Shown here: piece after piece, positions 9,744 through 20,441 of the stretch
Layout of the letters: the number at the start of each line of letters is the position of its first letter
How positions within the stretch are numbered: position 1 is the first letter of the stretch
Source of the DNA: Ruegeria haliotis
GTDB lineage: Bacteria > Pseudomonadota > Alphaproteobacteria > Rhodobacterales > Rhodobacteraceae
DNA length: 64,000 nucleotides
Assembly (NCBI RefSeq): GCF_013377785.1
Contig: NZ_JABXWT010000006.1
Coordinates: 62,001 to 126,000 of the forward strand
Direction: 5' to 3'
Position numbers and translations under genes: made by a program
The notes under the pieces: generated by a model
Database searches by the model: none
What the model was told of the DNA's origin: nothing
The model's input: only the letters and a program-made list of their open reading frames with translations

Positions 9744-9909
9744 GGGCTTTAAGCTCGTGCAATGGCGTTTCTGCATAGCCATCCCATTTTGTTATTTCCT
9801 GTATGGCGTTCTCAAAGTCCGCGCGCGACAAAGTTGTTAGATGAGCATCACCTGCTGCGGGTTGAAAGCTCGTGTGACTGAGATTGGCAGCGGTAAATGA
9901 TTCAAACAT
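9744..9909 (-). pseudogene. Diaminopropionate ammonia-lyase, 5' stump
   Basis: Only the first 55 codons or so remain. They read like the N-terminus of diaminopropionate ammonia-lyase (segments AGDAHLTTLSRADFENAI and WDGYAETPLHELKAR), a PLP enzyme that splits 2,3-diaminopropionate into pyruvate and ammonia. The frame enters the IS6 inverted repeat at 9743 and stops. Its ATG overlaps the stop of the upstream M20 gene by 8 bases, so the two once formed an operon. The stump is too short for more than a tentative name. Confidence 0.6.
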
Positions 9910-10953
9910 TCGGAGTTTCCTTTAGTGGTAAACGCTCGGCTACCAGCCGTGCCCAGAAGGCGGCACCGATTGGCAGAGCCTCATCATTGAAATCATAATC
10001 AGAAGCATGAAGGGGCTGGGCGTGGGCTCCTTCGGTTCCATTGCCCATGAGGATGAAGCAGCCGGGAATTGCCGTGCTCAAACGCCCGAAATCCTCGGAA
10101 AAGGACATTGGTGCGCGGTTTGGTTCTGTCTCGCATCCCAGACCTGAAGCGACCTGGACTGCGGCCACTACCTGTTCAGAACTATTTATCGTCACGTCGA
10201 ACTCGGTTCGAAAACTGACCTTGATTTCAACATCATGCGCAGCTGCAACTCCAGCCGCAATCTGACGCATAAGGGCTTCGATCCTCTGGGTGTCCTCTGG
10301 CGAGCGGGTTCTGGTATCGCCCGTGATCGTCGCGTGGCCCGGTAGAACGTTGCGACGTCCATCCGTGACAAAATCAGTGATCGAAACCACAGCGCCCGAT
10401 GCAGGGGCAAGCTTCCGGGCGACAATCGTTTGCAGGCTTTGTACCAATTCTGCCCCGACCACTATGGCGTCGACTCCGGTGTGAGGCATGGCGGCATGGC
10501 CGCCCTGCGCCTTGATCTCGATCTCAAACAAGCTTTCGCTGGCGCAAATATTTCCAACCCGCGTCGAAAATCGCCCCAGGGGTTCGGCTGGCAGGTTGTG
10601 AATGGCGTAGGCCTCGTTGGGTTCAAACCGGGCAACCAGGCCATCGTCCAGCATCGCTTTTGCGCCACGGCCCTGCTCTTCATCCGGCTGGAACAGAAAA
10701 ATGACAGTGCCGTCAAAGGGGCGCGTTTCGCTAAGGAATTTTGCCGCCCCCAGCAGCATGGACATATGGCCATCATGACCACAGGCATGCATCACACCAT
10801 TGGAGAGCGAGGCGTATTCATGCGAAGACGTTTCCCAGATCGGTAACGCGTCCATATCTGCACGCAGCAAAACCGAACGATTGCTCGATCCGTTGCGCAA
10901 AAGGCCGACGATGCCGGTTTTTCCAATGCCTCCGTGCACTTCGATCCCCATCT
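9902..10953 (-). pseudogene. M20-family amidohydrolase, 5'-truncated
   Basis: About 350 residues of an aminoacylase/hippurate-hydrolase-type M20 enzyme: zinc-binding motif MHACGHDGHMSMLLGAA, the catalytic glutamates in FQPDEEQG, the dimerisation-domain motif GGHAAMPHTGVDAI and the late histidine in HASDYDFND. The family is about 390 residues and usually starts 40 residues earlier with a helical segment. Here the frame meets the IS6 inverted repeat at 10954 and the missing part is not on the other side. A protein from the ATG within MGIEVHGG would still hold all metal ligands, so residual function cannot be ruled out. Confidence 0.8.
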
Positions 10954-11779
10954 GGCTCTGTCGCAAAGTTTTGCCTGATGGGCGTCATGGTCTTGTTGTG
11001 CTAGACGCGTGCCTCCGAGTTGAAGGTGAACAGCTAACCATGGCGATTGATTTCAAAGGGCACCAATATCCTAAAAGCGTGATTTTGTACGCGGTATTTT
11101 TCTACGTCCGCTACGGCGTCTCATACCGGGATTTGGAGGAAATCATGGCCGAACGTGGTGTTGAAGTTGACCACGCCACGCTGAACCGCTGGGTTGTGAA
11201 ATTCTCGCTAGCGATCGCCGCCAGTGCTCAGGTTAGAAAGAAGCCGACAGCCATCTCCTGGCGGATGGACGAGACTTATATCAAAGTTCGGGGAAAGTGG
11301 ACGTATTTGTACCGAGCGGTTGATCGGGATGGCCAAACCCTTGATTTTATGCTGTCAGAGCGGCGAGATACAGCCGCGGCGCGAAGGTTTTTCAAACGAG
11401 CGATTGGCACAAACGGTGTTCCGGAGCGTATTGCCATCGACAAAAGTGGTGCAAACCTAGCTGGCCTGCAGAGCCTAAACGCCAGCCTCAAATTCACGGG
11501 AACTGGTCGGATCATCAACATCGTTCAATCCAAATACCTCAACAATATTGTTGAGCAGGACCACCGTTTCATCAAGAAGATAACTCGGCCAATGCTCGGC
11601 TTCAAAGCCTTCTATTCAGCAGCCGCAACACTGGCTGGGATCGAAGTCGCGCACATGATCCGCAAGGGGCAGCTCAGTCAAAACGGTGTGTCGCCTTTCA
11701 AGTAATTCACGGCCCTCGCCGGATAACTGTGCCGAGCGTAAACTCTCACTCAGCCGCCGAAAAATTTTGCGACAGTGCC
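10954..11779 (+). mobile_element. IS6-family insertion sequence (copy 2, intact)
   Basis: The 826-bp element has GGCTCTGTCGCAAAGTT at 10954 and the matching but imperfect ATTTTGCGACAGTGCC ending at 11779. The 8-bp flanks differ (CCCCATCT and TTCTGCAT), so no target duplication survives. It lies inside two older genes at once: M20 on the left, IS110 on the right. That arrangement is the product of a deletion or cointegrate resolution rather than of simple insertion. Confidence 0.85.
11040..11705 (+). CDS. IS6-family transposase
   Basis: A 221-residue DDE transposase with SYRDLEEIMAERGV (helix-turn-helix), SWRMDETYIKVRGKW, IAIDKSGAN and NNIVEQDHRFIKK carrying the catalytic D, D and E. The open frame extends back to 10800 across the element boundary, but the ATG at 11040 gives the family's usual start (MAIDFKGHQYPK). 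It points opposite to copy 1, so the two elements bracket the M20/ammonia-lyase fragment as inverted repeats. Confidence 0.92.
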   Translation: MAIDFKGHQYPKSVILYAVFFYVRYGVSYRDLEEIMAERGVEVDHATLNRWVVKFSLAIAASAQVRKKPTAISWRMDETYIKVRGKWTYLYRAVDRDGQTLDFMLSERRDTAAARRFFKRAIGTNGVPERIAIDKSGANLAGLQSLNASLKFTGTGRIINIVQSKYLNNIVEQDHRFIKKITRPMLGFKAFYSAAATLAGIEVAHMIRKGQLSQNGVSPFK

Positions 11780-12060
11780 TTCTGCATCGATGGCGTCAGT
11801 CTTTCCGCGTTTGACGTAGGCTTTCACATACATCGCTGGCATTAGCCGAACTTCATGGCCCAGTTTTTGGAACTGACGCGCCCAATGGTGGCTCGATCCA
11901 CAGGCTTCCATACCGATGAGACACGGATCAAGCTCTTCGAAGAACTGCAAGAGCTGTGGACGCCTGAGTGACTTTTTAAACGCAACGTTCCGTCCGCTGT
12001 GATCCCATGCACCTGAAAGATGTTCTTGGCCAGATCTAGGCCGACTGTTGTAACCTGCAT
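11780..12060 (-). pseudogene. IS110-family transposase, N-terminal fragment with frameshift
   Basis: The ATG at 12060 opens with TTVGLDLAKNIFQVHG, the first acidic motif of the DEDD transposases of IS110. Around 11950 the frame shifts by one and continues as FFEELDPCLIGMEACGSSHHWARQ and then GKTDAIDAE, where it is cut by the end of the IS6 element at 11779. An AGGAG site sits just before the ATG. It resembles the second IS110 fragment at 29.7-30.7 kb closely but is not identical. Confidence 0.8.
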
Positions 12061-12378
12061 TGGGTGGCTCCTTTCCTAGCAGTCGATAACAACTGCATTA
12101 TGGCGCATTGCGACGCCGGTGGAGCAGGAGCCATCCACCCCATCCGCAATGCTGGCTGCGATTGCAGCATGGCCGAAGGTGGGTGAAGGTCCGGAAAGGG
12201 CCGCAGCGCGACAGTCAGGGTTTGTCTGAAAAAAGTGAAGTTGTACAGCCTGTCGATGACCGCTCTAAAGCCCAAAGCGGAACCCTTTTTTCTCGATGTC
12301 TTCACTTTAAGTTCTATTGTTCTCGATGCCCGCACAGGCTCCTTCGCCGTATCTTAGAACCGCTGACTCCCACGACCG
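12061..12378. other. IS110 non-coding end and unassigned sequence
   Basis: GGGTGGCTCC at 12062-12071 is matched in reverse by GGAGCCATCCACCC at about 12129-12142; this is probably part of the IS110 terminal region upstream of its transposase. From 12145 to the end of the cfa gene nothing is recognisable. Confidence 0.35.
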
Positions 12379-13593
12379 TCAACCCGAGTGATTAGACGTT
12401 TTGCTCAGATAATCCCTGGTTACAGGCACAACCATCTGACCTCGGCTTAACTGAAACTGAAATACAACCAAGCCCTGTTCCGAAAAGGCCATCTCGGATA
12501 CGATCAGATAGTATCGCCACATTCGCAGAAACCGATCATCGTAGAGGTCGCGGATCGATTTCAGATTGGCCTCGAACTTTTCCTGCCAACATTGAAGCGT
12601 TCGCGCGTAGTGCCCGCGCCAGACTTCAACATCTGTGGTCACCAAGTCCTGCTTTTCAATCTCCTTCATGGCTTCGGACATTGATGGTGCATATCCGCCG
12701 GGAAAAATGTATTTGTGAATCCATGGCGACGTTCGACCGGGTGGGGTGGATCGACCGATTGTATGCACCAATGCGACGCCATCCGGTTTCAGATTCTCAC
12801 GCAGCTTGCGAAAAAAAGTTGGATATTGGGGCCGACCAACATGCTCCATCATTCCGACCACAACGATACGGTCAAATTCTTCGTTGACGTCCCGATAGTC
12901 GATCAGGCGGAATTCCACCATATTCCCGACACCTGCCGCTTCGGCTCTGCTTTTTGCATATTCCAACTGCACTTTGGACAAGGTCACACCAACCACCTTC
13001 GCTCCATAGTCTCGCGCCAAGGTAATTGACATGCCGCCCCAACCACAGCCGATATCCATCACTGTCATTCCTGGTTCGATTAAGAGCTTCTTGGCTATGT
13101 GCGCCTTCTTTGCTTCCTGTGCCTCTTCGATGCTTTGCCCCGGGTCTGAGAAATAGGCGCAGGTATATTGAAGGTCCTGGTCAAGAAAAAGTTCATAGAG
13201 ATCAGCGGAAAGGTCATAATGATGTTCGACATTTCTGCGCGCGATATGAACGGGATTATACTGTGCGATACGTCTAAGTGACTTGCGCAGCCCTGTGACC
13301 GACGTGCCGTAACGCCCGCCACCATAGTTGTTTGCATTGCGCACAATTAGCGAAACAAAGCCGCGTAAATCGTTTTGCGAAACTGTGAGAGTTTCATCCA
13401 TATAGGCTTCGCCCAAGGCGAGATCGCCGTTCATTACCAATTTGCGCGGAAGCGCTTTGTCGTGAAGAGTTATGGCCGAACTGGGCCCTTTTCCGCGGCC
13501 ATAGGTGCTGCAACGCCCATCCGGCCAAGTCACCGCAAGCTCACCTTCTTGTATGATCTTGGTCAAAAGGCGGTCAAGCAATGACACCCACAA
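12379..13593 (-). CDS. cfa: Cyclopropane-fatty-acyl-phospholipid synthase
   Basis: Uses S-adenosylmethionine to add a methylene bridge to unsaturated acyl chains of membrane phospholipids. The SAM-binding loop VMDIGCGWGGM lies near residue 181, with the Cfa signatures HYDLSADLYELFLD and YTCAYF before it and EHVGRPQYPTFF after it. I prefer the TTG at 13593, which has GGAGG 8 bases upstream and gives the usual start WVSLLDRLL; an in-frame ATG at 13635 would add 14 residues. The protein is 404 residues, near normal. A desaturase remnant lies 3.5 kb away, so this may be what is left of a lipid-modification locus. Confidence 0.88.
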   Translation of the reverse strand: MWVSLLDRLLTKIIQEGELAVTWPDGRCSTYGRGKGPSSAITLHDKALPRKLVMNGDLALGEAYMDETLTVSQNDLRGFVSLIVRNANNYGGGRYGTSVTGLRKSLRRIAQYNPVHIARRNVEHHYDLSADLYELFLDQDLQYTCAYFSDPGQSIEEAQEAKKAHIAKKLLIEPGMTVMDIGCGWGGMSITLARDYGAKVVGVTLSKVQLEYAKSRAEAAGVGNMVEFRLIDYRDVNEEFDRIVVVGMMEHVGRPQYPTFFRKLRENLKPDGVALVHTIGRSTPPGRTSPWIHKYIFPGGYAPSMSEAMKEIEKQDLVTTDVEVWRGHYARTLQCWQEKFEANLKSIRDLYDDRFLRMWRYYLIVSEMAFSEQGLVVFQFQLSRGQMVVPVTRDYLSKTSNHSG

Positions 13594-13689
13594 TGTGACG
13601 TCCTCCAATGCTTCCACGATTAGACTACACTCCATGGCAATCGCACAAGTTGAAGAAGCATGTTATGTCCGCTTAAGCGCGCAGATCGG

Positions 13690-14314
13690 TCGGTCATGCG
13701 CGTAGATAATGCCACATTGAATAGGTAGGTTCTCAAATACTCGCCGATGATCGCCGCGCGAGCATAATTGAAAAGGCGCCCTGCGCTGAATTCCTGGCGC
13801 ATGGACTGGACTTAATTGCGTGTTCGCGGCAATTGATTGCGCCTTTATCGAACTGTCGACAAAGCAGGGAACACCCATGATTTCGTGCTGCCTGAGCGAT
13901 GGAACGGTCCCGCAGCAACCAAGTTCTTTGCCAAAGCGTTGTCGTCAATCGGAAGCCCAGGCAAATCGTAATCGATAAGAACGGAGCCTACGCAGCAGGT
14001 ATTCAAGAAGTGAACAGGAACCTGAGGCGAATTGGTTGCCCGGCTAAAGTTCAGACAATAAAGCCGAAACTCCTGAATAACCTGATCGAGCAAGAACATC
14101 AGTTCATAATACAGCGTGTTCGGCGCATGAGTGTGTTCAAACCCTTCGCATCCGCGTCCGCTAAGCTGGATGGCATCGAAGTCGTCCATATGATCCGAAT
14201 GAAGCAGTTCTCTAGCGCTACAACTTCGGGCTTTCGGTTGTTTGCTGTGATCGCTGGACAAATGTGTCCAGCATGTCGCTAACTCTGGCCGTTCTAAAAG
14301 TTTGCAACACAACC
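13690..14314 (+). pseudogene. Decayed IS6-family element (copy 3)
   Basis: From about 13790 the plus strand reads as an IS6 transposase with several stops and a frameshift: SWRMDW, then LRVRG, THDFVLPER, ATKFFAKALSSIGSPG, then in another frame IVIDKNGAYAAGI, NLIEQEHQFIIQRVRR and LDGIEVVHMIRMKQF, ending at 14282. The right inverted repeat (AAAAGTTTGCAACACAACC) ends at 14314. The left end is not clear and 13690 is an estimate. It is much older than copies 1 and 2 and truncates the crp remnant next to it. Confidence 0.75.
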
Positions 14315-14450
14315 GTTCAGCACCCGAAAGAGCGACGGATGCAGATAGTTTTCGAGTGAGAGGACTGTTTTCGCTTGTTTTTATTGGGTACTCCAAGTGC
14401 GACGAAAATTTCATGAGAAAATTCGACGCGAAGCTGCTTTCAATCAGTCC
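14315..14450 (-). pseudogene. Remnant of a Crp-family regulator gene (duplicate of 17856-18587)
   Basis: The minus strand reads LIESSF before, and SPLTRKLSASVALSGAER after, the position of the lost start codon. The intact regulator and its upstream region read LIESSL and SPLTQKLSAFVALAEAEL. The start codon has become ATA at 14384. The IS6 inverted repeat cuts the remnant at 14314. With the small-protein pseudogene at 14537 it forms a decayed second copy of the divergent pair found at 17.5-18.6 kb. Confidence 0.7.
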
Positions 14451-14536
14451 AACATGCAGAAAATTCTGCAACGATGGTTGAATTCATCGGGCCCAATTTT
14501 GGTCCTGATGAATTCACGCAACAGGAACCGCCCATG

Positions 14537-14774
14537 ATGTCTGACCCAACAGAGTTTGCAGGAATGGCGGCACTCTCGACCAGTGAGGCACCGTCGCTCT
14601 CCTTTAATAATCAAAAAATTGCTTCCGGAACGCCATGTCACGAGGGTATTACGCGCCGCGGCGACGGCTCACGAAAACGCTCCAACAATAGGATTGGAAA
14701 CAAAACGCCATCAGGCCGTTGCTGATTTGATTAACGCGATCATAGTCACCAAAAACACGGTTCGATGTTTGTGA
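14537..14774 (+). pseudogene. Frameshifted paralogue of the 78-residue protein at 17464-17700
   Basis: The first frame reads MSDPTEFAGMAALSTSEAP (compare MSDHQDPAGMAALSICEAL). After about 14610 the similarity passes to another frame: LLPERHVTRVLRAAATAHE and then AVADLINAIIVTKNT (compare LLQEREIVGVLRDAAVTHE and AVAKLINKIIVSGN). A single frameshift explains this. The start lies 153 bases from the dead crp start, against 155 in the intact pair. Confidence 0.7.
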
Positions 14775-14908
14775 CACCGCGAGGTAGTGGTTTGGCTCCC
14801 CGACCTTTGAAGTGGACCCGAAAAAGAAACCGCCGCCGCTCCCGCCTGAATGAAACTCGCCCGATCAGCACGCCTCCGTCCAGTGCTGTTCTGCTCGGCA
14901 AACCTTAA

Positions 14909-16657
<1,749 letters not shown>

Positions 16658-16755
16658 CGCAGGTCTTTTGACCCAACTACGGGACCACCTCAATGCAGTC
16701 GGTCGATCTGTAACATGCAAACGTATTGAGAGAAACCAACCTGAAAGGAACTCAG

Positions 16756-16887
16756 ATGTCAAAAGGTGACAAGAGGCGCGGCAACCGCGAGGTTAAAAAG
16801 CCAAAGAAAGCAAAGGAAAAAATCGTGGCGACGGCCGATTTCTCAAAGGGTCAGAAGCCGGTCAAGATAGGGAGTAAGAAAAAGTAA
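16756..16887 (+). CDS. Small lysine-rich protein
   Basis: Forty-three residues beginning MSKGDKRRGNREVKKPKKAK and ending GSKKK, with an AAGGAA site six bases before the ATG. About a third of the residues are lysine or arginine, so it is highly basic, and it has no membrane segment. Short proteins starting MSKGDKRRGNRE are widespread in alphaproteobacteria without an assigned role; nucleic-acid or ribosome binding is a guess from charge alone. It follows groEL by about 100 bases on the same strand. Confidence 0.75.
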   Translation: MSKGDKRRGNREVKKPKKAKEKIVATADFSKGQKPVKIGSKKK

Positions 16888-17096
16888 TTTTCATAGTCGC
16901 AAGACGAAGATTGCAACTAAGGCGGAGCGTGCAGGATTCGCGTCGTCAGGAAGGGATGGAGACATGGGTAATAGCCGCAACTCCGGCCCATGGTGTCCGA
17001 AGGCCATTGGAGCGCCGCTTTGGCATGCTTCGCAATTTGGTTTCCGAAGTTTCTGATCTATGCCCGGATTGATTCATAACTCACTATAACGATGCG
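16888..17096. other. Intergenic, nothing recognised
   Basis: Between the small basic protein and the desaturase remnant. I see no open frame with a ribosome site, no long repeat and no clear hairpin. Confidence 0.4.
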
Positions 17097-17465
17097 TTAG
17101 GATTCGTCCCAGAGCGCGAGGCTTGTGAAGCGCAAGCTATCGCGGAGAGTGTTGCGCCGGGTGTTGGCAAGGACGTCATGACCTCGAAGGACCTCGGGAA
17201 GACGATAGAACGGGATACGGTTGGCCAGATTATGAACATGGTGAACTCCGATATTCCCGGTGATCCAGCGCAGCATTCCGGGCAGTGCATAGTGTGAACT
17301 GCCTTCAAGCGCCGCATCCTGAATGCTCCGATCAATTTCCCGCTGCCAACTGGTTTCCTCGAACTGGTGCTGCACGTAAAAGACCACATGCCAGCAATTG
17401 CAGCGAGGAGCATCGTCGGAAGAAACAGGAACAACAGGACGTCCAAGTACCCGGCCGCGTGATCT
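17097..17465 (-). pseudogene. Fatty-acid desaturase, C-terminal remnant
   Basis: The minus strand reads YVQHQFEETSW, then GSSHYALPGMLRWITGNIGVHH, VHNLANRIPFYRLPEVL and LALWDES, the C-terminal third of a membrane fatty-acid desaturase with the third histidine box (HHVHN, normally HHVHH). The membrane helix before it (LFLFLPTMLLAAIAGMW) is in a different frame, so there is a frameshift near 17390. Everything upstream of 17465 is replaced by the MSD-type small-protein gene. It is not functional. Confidence 0.75.
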
Positions 17466-17700
17466 AAGATCGGCGCGAGAAGTTACCGCTGACAATAATC
17501 TTATTGATCAATTTGGCGACTGCCGAATGGGTTTCTTGCTCTAATTCCGAACCATTGGCACACTCGTGGGTCACAGCAGCATCGCGCAAAACCCCGACGA
17601 TCTCACGTTCCTGAAGAAGATTGAGATCGTTTAAGGCAAGTAGAAGAGCCTCGCAGATCGAGAGTGCAGCCATGCCTGCGGGATCTTGGTGGTCTGACAT
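17464..17700 (-). CDS. Small conserved-looking protein divergent from a Crp-family regulator
   Basis: A soluble 78-residue protein starting MSDHQDPAGMAALSICEALL, read from the ATG at 17700, which has AAGGA ten bases upstream; the frame is open to 17769. It looks all-helical and has no known motif. Its start is 155 bases from that of the Crp-family gene on the other strand, so the two may share control. A decayed paralogue with the same divergent partner at 14.3-14.8 kb shows that the pair travels as a unit. Confidence 0.7.
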   Translation of the reverse strand: MSDHQDPAGMAALSICEALLLALNDLNLLQEREIVGVLRDAAVTHECANGSELEQETHSAVAKLINKIIVSGNFSRRS

Positions 17701-17855
17701 TGGGGTCATTCCTTTTAAGGTCATTGGATTCGCGACCAGGCGAGGTGGTGATGGTTTTTCTATTGTCACATGAGTTTTGGTATTTTGGACTGATCGAAAG
17801 TAGCCTCAATACCAAATTCTTCGTAGAGTCTTTGCAGGCTCGGGGAAATCCAACG

Positions 17856-18587
17856 ATGAACACCAACACCAGCCCGCTAACACAGAAACTCTCGGCATTT
17901 GTTGCCTTGGCAGAGGCGGAACTGGCCGTTTTGGAACAATTGCACCAGCGGAGGAGAACCTTTGAGGCTGGCCGAGATCTTGTTCATCAGGGACAATCGG
18001 AACAGGCTGCCTATATCCTCGCCGCTGGCTGGGTTGTTTCATATAAGCTTCAGCCTGACGGATCACGCCAAATCGTCGATTTCCAGATTCCAGGGGATTT
18101 CCTTGGGCTGCGCAGCGTTTTGTTGCACACGTCAGACCATGGCATTGAGCCGATTGTTGATATCGAAGCCGCCGAGGTTCTGGTGAGCGATCTTTTGCAA
18201 GCCTTCGCAGAGACACCTCGGCTGGCCACTGCAATTTTATGGGCCGTGTCACGCGACGAAGCGATGGTTGTCGAACATCTTGTCGGGCTTGGGCGGCGTG
18301 ATGCGGATGCGCGCATGGCACATTTCCTACTGGAACTTGGAGTCAGGCTGTCGCTTGTGGGGATGGGCAGCAAGAAAGGCTATGCCTGCCCGCTCACACA
18401 GTACCATCTTGCCGATGCACTGGGATTGAGCGCCATTCACGTCAACCGCGTCCTGCGCAAACTCAGGGAGGACGAGTTGGTTACATTTCGGGATGGGTTT
18501 GTGACGTTCAATAACTATGAGGGTCTGGTTAAACTGGCGGATTTCGATCCAGCGTATCTGGATCAGAAGCGGCCGATTCTGGCCTGA
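17856..18587 (+). CDS. Crp/Fnr-family transcriptional regulator
   Basis: A 243-residue protein with an N-terminal cyclic-nucleotide-binding-type beta-barrel (about residues 30-145, QPDGSRQIVDFQIPGDFLGL) and a C-terminal winged helix (about 160-235) whose recognition part is LADALGLSAIHVNRVLRKLRE. The four N-terminal cysteines of Fnr are absent, so it is not an iron-sulfur oxygen sensor of that type; the ligand is unknown. The frame is open from 17664, but the ATG at 17856 gives a normal start. It is divergent from the 78-residue gene. Confidence 0.88.
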   Translation: MNTNTSPLTQKLSAFVALAEAELAVLEQLHQRRRTFEAGRDLVHQGQSEQAAYILAAGWVVSYKLQPDGSRQIVDFQIPGDFLGLRSVLLHTSDHGIEPIVDIEAAEVLVSDLLQAFAETPRLATAILWAVSRDEAMVVEHLVGLGRRDADARMAHFLLELGVRLSLVGMGSKKGYACPLTQYHLADALGLSAIHVNRVLRKLREDELVTFRDGFVTFNNYEGLVKLADFDPAYLDQKRPILA

Positions 18588-18641
18588 TTGGGTCCACAAT
18601 CTGGTTTTGGACGATCCTGCTTACATCTCCAACGCGTGACG

Positions 18642-18842
18642 TTACATCAGCGCCCGACTGGCTTCCTTGAGTTCCTTGTGAGCCTCTTCGTCATTTTCTG
18701 CTTCGTGGGCACTTTCAGCGGCCTGATAGTGTTTCAATGCCGTCGCCTTTTTGGGGCCTTCAGGCGCTTTGTCCCAAGCGGCCTTGACGGAGGCCATGTG
18801 CTTGACGGTGTGGTTTTCCTGACTCTGGTCTTCATCATTCAT
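18642..18842 (-). CDS. Small hypothetical protein, helical and charged
   Basis: Sixty-six residues with a good ribosome site (AGGAAAGGA) before the ATG at 18842. It is rich in Ala, Lys and Glu (HYQAAESAHEAENDEEAHKE) and should form one or two amphipathic helices. It has no signal peptide, membrane segment or known motif. It lies convergent to the Crp-family gene. Confidence 0.65.
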   Translation of the reverse strand: MNDEDQSQENHTVKHMASVKAAWDKAPEGPKKATALKHYQAAESAHEAENDEEAHKELKEASRALM

Positions 18843-19014
18843 TGGAATGTCCTTTCCTGGACGGTCCGAGAATAAGAAGCACGAGACTCATACAGCCCTT
18901 TTGGGGAGCTCCATGTTCCCCGCGCCCCTCAGGTACTCAAAAAAAATGCCAACCAAATACACAGCGGACACATGTCACCTAACGGGTTTCAGAGCGCCTT
19001 CGTACTGACGCAGG

Positions 19015-19431
19015 TTAGCCCGCTTGAGCCAGATAAAAGATCCGCGCAAGTATCAGAGCGCCCATGAGTGAAATCAGCATCCAATAGATCGGGATCCGGG
19101 GGCCGGTATACTTTATTGTCTCAGGCAATTTTGAAACGCGATGCGACACGCGCTCAGGTAACAAGGCCACCAACTTTGTCGCCACACTGCCGCTCGCATG
19201 ATCAAGCGTGGGTACATCTCTGACTGTTGAAAGATGTGCTTTCAGCCGGGCATGCGCTGCATCTCGGCCCAGAAGTGTAAGCTCACGAGCCTCGGTCCAA
19301 GGCTCGAGCCCGAGACGCGCAAGGGCTGACAAAACCGTGACTGTTGCACCGGTTTTGTCTTCACCCACTTCTGCAAGCAGGAAAGGGTCGTAGTCGGAGC
19401 CATCCGGGCGAAGAACATCTGATACAGACAT
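19015..19431 (-). CDS. Hypothetical protein with C-terminal membrane anchor
   Basis: A 138-residue protein starting MSVSDVLRPDGSDYDPFLLAEVGED, taken from the ATG at 19431 because AAGGAAAA lies directly upstream; the frame stays open to 19554. The first 110 residues look soluble and helical. A single hydrophobic helix (IYWMLISLMGALILARIFYL) occupies the end, so the protein is probably tail-anchored in the inner membrane facing the cytoplasm. No function can be given. Confidence 0.72.
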   Translation of the reverse strand: MSVSDVLRPDGSDYDPFLLAEVGEDKTGATVTVLSALARLGLEPWTEARELTLLGRDAAHARLKAHLSTVRDVPTLDHASGSVATKLVALLPERVSHRVSKLPETIKYTGPRIPIYWMLISLMGALILARIFYLAQAG

Positions 19432-19776
19432 GATTTTTCCTTTCGGGCTGGGGGAGCGGCGCTCGACAAAAATCGTTGGGACAAAGATACCGACCAACGC
19501 GTTGGATACCGCATTCAATATTGCTCGATTGCTGCAAGGCGCACAGACTTGCATCTGCCTGGATGCGCCACCTTCAAGCCCCGGTTGTAGGGGGTGAGGC
19601 TGTTGCTCACATCCTGACAGTAAAGAACCTGATGGGTGCTAACTTCGATCAGCATAAAGCCCGTGGGTTGGAAATAATATAGTCCTAAGTGCTGTGACTT
19701 GACGGGGCATCTAGACTGATGCGGCCGACCATGGTCGGTACCGGAAAACCAGCGATCAATTCAACGGAGGCATGGG

Positions 19777-20028
19777 ATGCTCACGCGTTCGATCAGGTCA
19801 AAGGTGACGTTCACCAATGCCTTCAGGTTGGGAAACAGCGACATCGTGTTTCCGGCTGGCGCGTATGAAATTCTCTTCGAGGAGGAGTTGCTGCAAGGCG
19901 TCAGCTTTGAGGCTTACCGACGTACCGTGACCTACCTGATGGTCAGGGGGCGAGGGAGTCATGTCGGTCAAACAACGATGCACATGACAACACAAAAGGA
20001 TCTGGAGCACGCCATTGCCTGCGACTAG
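19777..20028 (+). CDS. Hypothetical protein with PAGxYEI motif
   Basis: An 83-residue protein with CGGAGG upstream. It has a short beta-rich core around FPAGAYEILFEEELLQG followed by a strand-like TVTYLMVRG. The segment PAGAYEI and the acidic stretch after it recur as PAGEYEIETE in the protein at 21147-21668, in the same relative position near the N-terminus. The two may be distant members of one small family. Confidence 0.6.
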   Translation: MLTRSIRSKVTFTNAFRLGNSDIVFPAGAYEILFEEELLQGVSFEAYRRTVTYLMVRGRGSHVGQTTMHMTTQKDLEHAIACD

Positions 20029-20087
20029 GCCCGTTGTGAAACAATTCAACATAGCGAAGCGGCGCTTTCTCCGCTGGAGGACTTGAT

Positions 20088-20441
20088 ATGACCAATCCTG
20101 AATGGCTGAAACCCGGTATGTATGGCGCGCTGCTCGGCGCGGTGTTTGTCGGCGTTGTTGGATTTTCTTGGGGCGGCTGGATGACCGGCGGAAGCGCGAA
20201 CAAGTTGGCAAGCGAAATGGCGCGGGACCAGGTGATCGCAGCGCTCGTGCCAATTTGTCACGACATGTCCCGCACGGATAATCAGCGTTTAGCAAAGCTC
20301 GCGACGATCCAGGCTGCCACGTCGTACAAGCGACGCGACGCCGTGATGGATGCGGGTTGGGCGACCATGCCTGGTTCCGATTCCCCGAACCGCGATCTCG
20401 CCAAAGCGTGCATTGAAGGACTGAACCTTGATGCATCTTAG
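20088..20441 (+). CDS. Hypothetical single-pass membrane protein
   Basis: A 117-residue protein with TGGAGG upstream of its ATG. One glycine-rich membrane helix near the N-terminus (ALLGAVFVGVVGFSWGGWM) is followed by a soluble part with two cysteines (ICHDM, KACIEG). Sequence of this kind, beginning MTNPEWLKPGMYGA, is common in alphaproteobacteria without a known role. Confidence 0.72.
   Translation: MTNPEWLKPGMYGALLGAVFVGVVGFSWGGWMTGGSANKLASEMARDQVIAALVPICHDMSRTDNQRLAKLATIQAATSYKRRDAVMDAGWATMPGSDSPNRDLAKACIEGLNLDAS

Noticed and set aside
8922-11779. A functional composite transposon made by IS6 copies 1 and 2
   Set aside because: The cargo consists of two truncated genes and no target duplications are visible, so it looks like debris and not like a working unit.
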